Below, in pieces: positions 58,178-64,000 of a stretch of 64,000 nucleotides of DNA. The translations under genes were made by a program, and so were the position numbers. Within the stretch, counting starts at the first letter, position 1. Each line of letters begins with the position of its first letter. A model generated the notes under the pieces. It did no database searches, was not told the origin of the DNA, and saw only the letters and a program-made list of their open reading frames with translations. Source of the stretch: Ascoidea rubescens DSM 1968 (taxonomy: Eukaryota > Ascomycota > Saccharomycetes > Ascoideales > Ascoideaceae); assembly GCF_001661345.1 (NCBI RefSeq), contig NW_017962924.1, positions 434,001 through 498,000 on the forward strand, in the 5' to 3' direction.

Positions 58178-61100
58178 ATGAAAAATGATGACAGCAAGAT
58201 TGACTTTCAAAACGAAGAAACCGAACATGACCGGCGACAGGGGGTTTCTGAGCCGTATTTTCTGAATATTCCTAACAACCAGTATATGAGAAAGTTGATA
58301 GAGATCCAAGAAAACCAATTGAAAATTATCAACAGCATTAAGAAACACCAAAAGCAATTTCAATTATTGTCTCAGGATTTTCCCTTTTTGAAGAAAGAAA
58401 TGTTGCTTGATTTTGTGGATGAAAAATATGACGAAAACAATAACAATAGAGATAGCAATGAGAGGCTCGGCAGTTTCAATCGAAGATTTCAATCTGATTT
58501 TAATGAAAACCAAAATTTTGATTATGATACTGATAAAAGCATTCAAAGTTTGAACAGCGAGAGCCATGAAAATGAAGAGGCTCACTCCAGGCAAAACAAT
58601 TATCATAAAATTAATCTGAATGATAATAATAATACTAATAGTAATAATAATAGTAATATCATTAAAAGTCCTAATAATGCGAATGATACTAAAGATAACT
58701 CTCATGAAAATCCCAACACAAAAAATTCTAACAAAAATAAAGAAATTCAAAATTTAGAAAATAATAAAAAAGATATTAAACTTGCTAGCAGCAGCACTGA
58801 CAATTCTACAAATGACATATCACATAATAGTTATGAAAATGATGACTCCTATACTTTATTAATGGATTTAGGTAAACAGCTAAAGTCAAAAATAACATAT
58901 AAATTTAACACTAGCAATATTAATTTGTCATTTGTTCAAAATGAAAGCTCTCTTTCTGATGATAATAACAATGAAAACAAAGATTTTCAAAATACTGAAA
59001 TTTTGGATGATATTTATTACGCATTTAATCATATTTCAAATGGCATCGATGGCTCCAATATAGCTGAAAATAACAATTCAATCTCAATTGCAAATTATAG
59101 TGATAGCACAAATGATAGTGATAATAAAAATGATTATGATAGTGGTCAAACTCATATTGCTAATCAAAAAAAAAAAGAAAAAGAAAGAGAAAGAGAAAAT
59201 AATAATTTAAATCTAGATTCAAAGGAAAAAATTGAAAAGTTAAAACTTAAATCAACTAAAAAAATTAAATCTCAGTGGAACTCAATTATTAAAAAATATA
59301 GTTCTTATGACTTGAATAACCAGGGAGATTTGGTTGATATTTTCACGGGTGAGATTGTTGAAGATAATGGACATTTAAAATCTATAGATTCAAAAAACTC
59401 AAATTTATGGAAGTTATTCTCAAATAAACAAAAAATTATTGCAAAAAGTAAAAATGATGAGTCTGATGAGCAGATATCCAAAATTGACGAGGAATTCAAA
59501 AGTGAAAAAAATAACCAAGATAACACCCAAAATGACCCTATTAAAAACAAAGAAAACATTGAACTTATTCCAAAAATAAATTTAAATAATAATATACATG
59601 CGCACGATTCTTATTTAATAGAAGATAATCCCAAATTTCACTTAACAGGCATAGAAACCTCCACTCCTTTTTTTCCCAATAAAAATGCTCTTGACATAGA
59701 GGTTAATAGCATTGGAACTTTGACACCATTTCTGTTTGATAAAAATAATCTTGGTATTAATAATATAAATCTGTATGGAATTGAAACTCTAACTCCTTTT
59801 CCTTTATTCAAAAGGAAGCCATTTTTATTAAAAGATCAAATTCAAACTTCAACACCACTTTTAAAAAATAATGAAATACATTTTGATTTAAATAACATTG
59901 ACACTTCCACTCCCTTTTCTTCTAATCAGATAGATATTAATAATTTTAAAACTGGAAATCTAAATTTAAATTCAACTAAACTTAAAAGTTCAATACTAAA
60001 TCCTAAAAATCAGTTTAACATTAGCATTAGTGACCTTCAAACGTCAACTCCTCTACCAACATTTCTCAATAACAAACCTAATGCTAATAAACTTAATGCT
60101 AATCCTGATAATAACAATAAATATTCTTCGGATAATTATATTAATAAAAATTACCAAGATAATGGTTCCATTAATGATAATTTAGTGTTTTTGACACCAA
60201 AGCCAATAACAGCAAAATCCAAGAGGAAACTACAATTGTATTCCATAAAGAAAACAGCAAATCAAAGCGATATACTGTTAATGGATGATCTCGATCTTCT
60301 CTCTTCATCACGTAAAACAAAAAAAACAACTCCTAAAAAACTAAAACGATTGTCTCGAAATCCATTTGCATTTAATAAAAACAAAAATAATAAAAAGCTT
60401 TCAAACGATAAAACCCGAAATAAAAATCGTAATCAAAAACCAATGGGGAACAATATTTCCTTGAATAATTCTACAGTTTTTGACAACGATGTTGAAAATA
60501 TTGAAGAAAGAAAATTATCTGGAATTCCTCAAGACAACGATGATGATTATGAATCAACTCAAACTGATAATCAAAGATATAATAATTATTTGAACTCTGA
60601 CGAGTTCATTCAAAGTATTACAGCTCCCAAAAGAGTTAACGAAAGTCTGCCAGAATTCAACAAGTCAATGATAGATTCGTCGCCTTTAAAGAACAAGTCT
60701 AACACTGAGTCTTCCATCAACAGCGGTTTTTCAAAAGGAAATACCTCGACTGAGTTTTACAAGAAAAAGAAATCTTCGATTCATTTAAATCAAGAATTGT
60801 TATCTTCGCAAGCAATATCTGGAAATGAAACCATTATTAGCAACAATATATATGGTAGAAACAAGAATGATAGCATTCAGGCTAAATCGAATAACGCTCT
60901 CTTTAATATCAACACTCCTTCACCTATTCGGTCTAAGAATTATTTGAAAGAAGAGAATAACATGGCAATTGATAAAAAATCCCACAAGACTGGCGAGTCA
61001 TTATCAATTATCAGTTTAAATTCCAATGATTCTACTCTGGAAAGTGTTCATAATAAGACTAAGAAAGAGAACATTTTGTATGATGTGAAAACACCAAAGA

Positions 61101-61576
61101 ATGTGAATTTTACAACGGATAATGAGACATTTGAGTTTGAAAGGGAAACCAAATTATTACCCAAATATCAGAAAATGAAAACTTATGGAAAAAGACCTAA
61201 AAATCAGTTTTCTTTTAACAAAATGTCCAAAGAACATTATTTGTTAGATTCAACTATAATATCAGATGACGACAGTTCAGACTTTGAGCTTCTTGAGGTG
61301 TTTGAAAATGCAAGACTGCAAAAAATGGCTGCAGATAATTTAAAAAAAGTAACTGTTCATGATATAACTGATGATAGTAATTTTGATGAGATGGATGATC
61401 GTAAAAAAAGACAAAACCTAAGCAAATACAAAAACAATGGTTCCAGCAAGAATAAGAGAAGATCCCAAAATCACGAATCAGGCAGTATGAAAAAAAGAAC
61501 TCGATCTAATATTAAAAATCAAAAAGAAAACTCGACATTGATTGACGAGCTTAGTTTTTCGAATATTAGTAACTAA
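58178..61576 (+). CDS. Large Asn/Ser/Lys-rich protein with repeated S/L-T-P motifs
   Basis: Unrecognised, 1132 residues from the ATG at 58178. Residues about 30-75 could form a coiled coil (MRKLIEIQENQLKIINSIKK). A long disordered Asn/Asp/Ser region follows. Between about residues 490 and 630 the motif [T]-[S/L]-T-P-[F/L] recurs about every 21 residues: ETSTPF, GTLTPF, ETLTPF, QTSTPL, DTSTPF, later QTSTPL. Basic KR-rich patches (KKTTPKKLKRLSRNPF and the C-terminal KKRTRSN region) suggest nuclear localisation or DNA contact. The C-terminal ~150 residues, with KRPKNQFSFNKM and DDDSSDFELLEVFENARLQKM, look the most conserved. A chromosome, kinetochore or spindle-pole scaffold is one guess. No family is named. 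Confidence 0.7.
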   Translation: MKNDDSKIDFQNEETEHDRRQGVSEPYFLNIPNNQYMRKLIEIQENQLKIINSIKKHQKQFQLLSQDFPFLKKEMLLDFVDEKYDENNNNRDSNERLGSFNRRFQSDFNENQNFDYDTDKSIQSLNSESHENEEAHSRQNNYHKINLNDNNNTNSNNNSNIIKSPNNANDTKDNSHENPNTKNSNKNKEIQNLENNKKDIKLASSSTDNSTNDISHNSYENDDSYTLLMDLGKQLKSKITYKFNTSNINLSFVQNESSLSDDNNNENKDFQNTEILDDIYYAFNHISNGIDGSNIAENNNSISIANYSDSTNDSDNKNDYDSGQTHIANQKKKEKERERENNNLNLDSKEKIEKLKLKSTKKIKSQWNSIIKKYSSYDLNNQGDLVDIFTGEIVEDNGHLKSIDSKNSNLWKLFSNKQKIIAKSKNDESDEQISKIDEEFKSEKNNQDNTQNDPIKNKENIELIPKINLNNNIHAHDSYLIEDNPKFHLTGIETSTPFFPNKNALDIEVNSIGTLTPFLFDKNNLGINNINLYGIETLTPFPLFKRKPFLLKDQIQTSTPLLKNNEIHFDLNNIDTSTPFSSNQIDINNFKTGNLNLNSTKLKSSILNPKNQFNISISDLQTSTPLPTFLNNKPNANKLNANPDNNNKYSSDNYINKNYQDNGSINDNLVFLTPKPITAKSKRKLQLYSIKKTANQSDILLMDDLDLLSSSRKTKKTTPKKLKRLSRNPFAFNKNKNNKKLSNDKTRNKNRNQKPMGNNISLNNSTVFDNDVENIEERKLSGIPQDNDDDYESTQTDNQRYNNYLNSDEFIQSITAPKRVNESLPEFNKSMIDSSPLKNKSNTESSINSGFSKGNTSTEFYKKKKSSIHLNQELLSSQAISGNETIISNNIYGRNKNDSIQAKSNNALFNINTPSPIRSKNYLKEENNMAIDKKSHKTGESLSIISLNSNDSTLESVHNKTKKENILYDVKTPKNVNFTTDNETFEFERETKLLPKYQKMKTYGKRPKNQFSFNKMSKEHYLLDSTIISDDDSSDFELLEVFENARLQKMAADNLKKVTVHDITDDSNFDEMDDRKKRQNLSKYKNNGSSKNKRRSQNHESGSMKKRTRSNIKNQKENSTLIDELSFSNISN
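59650..60055 (+). repeat. STP-type motif repeat array in the 1132-residue protein
   Basis: Five T-[S/L]-T-P-[F/L] units spaced about 60-66 bp apart, with a sixth about 130 bp further on. The motif is conserved while the intervening residues differ. Confidence 0.7.
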
Positions 61577-61832
61577 CAAATCAAATATTTATGATTGCAT
61601 CAATTTTTTTGTTTTAACTTTAACTTATTCAATTTTTTGTTTTTATTTGATTGATTCTGTTTATTTCATTCATTTCATGTGTTTATTTGTTCTTATTTTG
61701 AATAGACTTGTATTATATTACTTTGCATTTTTTTGTTTACATTTCATGTTTTTTTGACACAAAATAAAAAAAACATTCTATCTATTTATATATAATTATG
61801 TAGATAAAGGATGGTTGAGATGGTTAAGCAAC
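61577..61832. terminator. Shared 3' region of convergent genes
   Basis: T-rich on the + strand up to about 61760, then A-rich with TATATATA near 61787-61795. It serves 3'-end formation of both convergent genes. Confidence 0.4.
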
Positions 61833-63291
61833 TCATGATTTGATGCCACTCATCATTTCTTCTTTTGTGATCAAATGCCCAATAGTTTCAACGTGATTTA
61901 ACAACTGTTCGATGCTATCAGACCAGTTGTTTAAAATTTCATTTGAATCTTGAGGTTTAACAAAAGAAACAACCTTGGCAGGTCTGTTAATTTTGGCATA
62001 AATTATTCCATTATTAACTAAGTCGCTTATGAAGGATTCGGTTTCAAATTCAGACAAGTCTAATAATTGAACTAGTCTGTTTAATCTGATGTTTGAATAA
62101 TATTTTGCTATAACTCTTAGATTATGTTCAATGACTCTTTTTTTCAAATCGCTCCAATGGGCGTCAACAGCTTCTAAATCAGATTTTGATTGATCTTTTG
62201 ATAAATTTCTGTTGAATATGAAATTTTTATTTAATTCGTCGCCAAAGTTTTTCTCAATTATGGGCCACCTCATCAATTCTTGGGTAATAAAGGATTTGAT
62301 CAATTCATATTGTAAAGGCAATTTTTTCAAGTTTGGATCATTATAGATTCTGTTGATTAAATCATTTTGGTAGTTATTGTAGGGAGATAAAATTATAAAA
62401 TAAGCAATGTTGGTCAAGATTTCGCTTAGCTTTAATTTATCAGATTTAATTGAGTCGATTTCATAGATTGATAAATAGTACTTGACGATATTTGCATAGT
62501 CGTTGGCATGTAAACCGATTTTAACCATCAATTGATAATAACTTAATTTTATATCATGGAATTTTTGTAAATTGAGGGTTTTTGGTAAGATTTTTCTTGC
62601 TAAGATTTTTGCTTGTTCAAAATCGCCTTTCTTGATGGACAAGTCAATTTGAATTAAGATAAATTCCATTTTTTCTCTAATTTCCATCGAGCCATAAGTT
62701 TCAACCTGTAGTTCGCACATTAAATCACAAGATGCTTCAATATCATTGAATCTAACTAATTTGATTTCTGACAACAACTTAGTTACTCTTGCTCTTTCAA
62801 CTTCAACGTAAATTTTGTTTTCGGTAACGATTCTAATGTTTTCGATGGTTTTGATCTTCAAGTCCAATTCTTTTTTGATATTATCATTAAGATTGTCTAA
62901 TTTTGAAATGATTTGCTGAACCATTTTTTGAGTGGCCAACTTTAACTGGCCATGTTTTTTGGATAATAAGATCAACTGTTCATTTAGTGTGTCCCAGTCA
63001 TCTTTGGAAGTTAACAAATCGACTATATAGGTCAAAACTCTTTTGGAAGATACAAGATCAGAAGACTGCCTGGTTTGTTTTTCTAATATCAACAATTTTT
63101 CTAGAGCAGCTTTGTAGTCTTGCTGTATATAAAGTTAGTGCCACCCAAAAACAAAAAGTAGAAAATAGACAGAAAGAAAGCCTGCAGAACAAGAATTGGC
63201 AACGTACCTGTGCAAGCTCCTCAACCTGAGGAAGCTGCTCGTCAATTGTAGCAGAAAAGTCCTTTTTTGGTTTGTAAAGAGCGTCAGACAT
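61833..63291 (-). CDS. RPN5: 26S proteasome lid subunit Rpn5 (two exons)
   Basis: Rpn5 is a PCI-domain subunit of the 19S regulatory lid (also linked to the COP9 signalosome in yeast). Exon 1 is 63291-63208, beginning MSDALYKPKKDFSATIDEQ. The intron is 63207-63123 and exon 2 runs from 63122 to 61833, giving 457 residues (S. cerevisiae 445). Joining ELAQ to QDYKAALEKLLILEKQTRQ restores the family's first helix. Conserved blocks are SKKHGQLKLATQKMVQ, ETYGSMEIREKMEFILIQIDL, DFEQAKILARKILPKT and, in the PCI winged helix, EHNLRVIAKYYSNIRLNRLVQLLDL. It ends KEEMMSGIKS. Confidence 0.95.
63123..63207 (-). other. Intron in RPN5
   Basis: Read on the minus strand: 5' splice site GTACGT, branch point CACTAAC (+ strand 63134-63140), 3' splice site ACAG; 85 nt. 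The branch sequence matches that proposed for the glyoxalase II gene next door. Confidence 0.9.
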
Positions 63292-63556
63292 TGTTGATGA
63301 GCTGTATTTTATCATCAGAATTTGTCTTCAGAAGAAGCTCCATCAAAATCTGAGATCTGAAAATCCAAAAAGAAAATCCGCAGAAAGCACGGATATCACG
63401 TGACACGGATATATCCGCTTAAACATATCCGTGACACGGCTGACGTGGTGATGACTCAGCAATATCCGCATCCGTTCTCTGCTGCTTCTGCTGCTTCTGC
63501 TGCTTTTGCTGCCAGAAAAAAGAGGAGCAAGAAGAAACGCTGCTCCAGAAGTAGCA
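63292..63556. promoter_or_regulatory. Divergent promoter RPN5 / glyoxalase II with CGG palindromes
   Basis: Within 63377-63475: TCACGTGA (63396-63403), the 12-bp palindrome CGGATATATCCG (63406-63417), the 11-bp palindrome CCGTGACACGG (63429-63439), a Gcn4-type TGACTCA (63452-63458) and two more ATATCCGCAT-type boxes. CGTGACACGG is repeated at 63399-63408 and 63430-63439. No Rpn4 PACE box (GGTGGCAAA) is seen. Confidence 0.6.
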
Positions 63557-64000
63557 ATGTTCAGGGCAGTAGCAGCAGCACCCAGAACAACAGGAGCACC
63601 ATGGGCTGTGCCAGGTCTTTTGCTAGCGAGATGTGTATGTTCCTTTTTCTCTTTAAATTACTAATCTCTTGTTATTGATTGGTCTCACTAACTTATACCA
63701 CATCTTCTGTTTAATCAAACACTGTTTGTTAGCCCCAGTCTGTTATCAATTACAATTGTCTTGCTCACACTAGAAACATGCATGTTGAATCAATTCCTAT
63801 GAGATGGCACAGAGGTGATAACTATGCCTATTTACTAATCGATGACGAGACCTTGGATTCATGGCTAATTGATCCTGCTGAACCCAAGGATGTTATAAAC
63901 TATTTGCAATTGAAAAAAGACGACAGATCAGTCAGATCAATCAATTCTGCGCCTGCTGCTTTTAATCTCCCAGCCAACTATAATCTATCGTCCAATTTGA
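63557..64000 (+). CDS. GLO2: Glyoxalase II (hydroxyacylglutathione hydrolase), 5' part, probable mitochondrial leader exon
   Basis: Hydrolyses S-lactoylglutathione to D-lactate and glutathione. The ATG at 63778 starts MHVESIPMRWHRGDNYAYLLI and continues ETLDSWLIDPAEPKDV, the family N-terminus before the metallo-beta-lactamase HxHxDH motif, which would lie beyond the window. An upstream exon can be read: ATG 63557, 26 codons to 63634, 5' splice site GTATGT at 63635, branch CACTAAC at 63686-63692, 3' TAG at 63730-63732. It enters a frame that continues into 63778 without a stop. That leader has three Arg, many Ala and no acids, as in a mitochondrial presequence. Both forms may be made, one per compartment; the S. 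cerevisiae counterparts are Glo2 (cytosol) and Glo4 (mitochondria). The 3' end is outside the window. Confidence 0.85.
63635..63732 (+). other. Predicted intron in the glyoxalase II gene
   Basis: GTATGT ... CACTAAC ... TTAG, 98 nt; the first AG after the branch point is used. An alternative CAG at 63736-63738 would also keep the frame, removing two codons. Confidence 0.65.

Noticed and set aside
1-64000. CRISPR arrays, transposons, LTR or virus-like elements
   Set aside because: No reverse transcriptase, integrase, transposase or capsid-like frames and no long terminal repeats were seen; the repeats present are simple or in-frame low-complexity tracts.

Overview
The window is nuclear DNA of a budding yeast (Saccharomycotina). 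Evidence: about 20 closely spaced, mostly intronless genes; recognisable yeast orthologues (LSB6, DUG2, URK1, PRP2, MLH1, TOR, CCT5, ARP3, RPO31, TGL2, RPN5, a GLO2/GLO4-type gene); a tRNA-Ile(AAU) with the standard yeast sequence; and short 5'-proximal introns with TACTAAC/CACTAAC branch points. Coding DNA is very AT-rich with long Asn, Asp, Ser and Lys runs. A MLH1 intron, a DUF4246 gene and a carboxymuconolactone-decarboxylase-like gene, none of which I know from Saccharomyces cerevisiae, point to a lineage outside the Saccharomyces group. CTG codons are too rare in conserved positions for me to decide how CUG is read.

Layout. 1-8.4 kb: the 3' end of a possible GC-rich gene, LSB6 (type II PI 4-kinase, +) and DUG2 (WD40 plus M20 peptidase, -). 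8.9-15 kb: an MNN1-family mannosyltransferase (+) divergent from DUG2, then two Asn-rich proteins of unknown role (-). 15.8-26.2 kb: URK1 (-) divergent from PRP2 (+), tRNA-Ile, MLH1 with an intron, and a CMD/AhpD-like gene. 26.5-37.8 kb: TOR kinase (-), CCT5 (-), ARP3 (+). 38.7-47.4 kb: an LRR/Cys-motif protein (-), a DUF4246 protein (+), a second LRR protein (-) and a Lys-rich unknown (-). 48.5-57.9 kb: RPO31 (+), a GNAT acetyltransferase (-), TGL2 (-) and a mitochondrial-type unknown (-). 58-64 kb: a 1132-residue Asn/Ser-rich protein with repeated S/L-T-P motifs (+), RPN5 with an intron (-), and the first part of a glyoxalase II gene (+) that runs off the window.

This is ordinary housekeeping chromosome, with no operons, CRISPR, transposons or virus-like elements. 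The most interesting observations are: a TOR FRB domain that has lost several aromatic residues of the rapamycin pocket; an intron arrangement at the glyoxalase II gene that would give mitochondrial and cytosolic forms from one locus; a regularly spaced STP motif array; and sharp GC jumps inside genes next to promoters. No large undescribed system was found.
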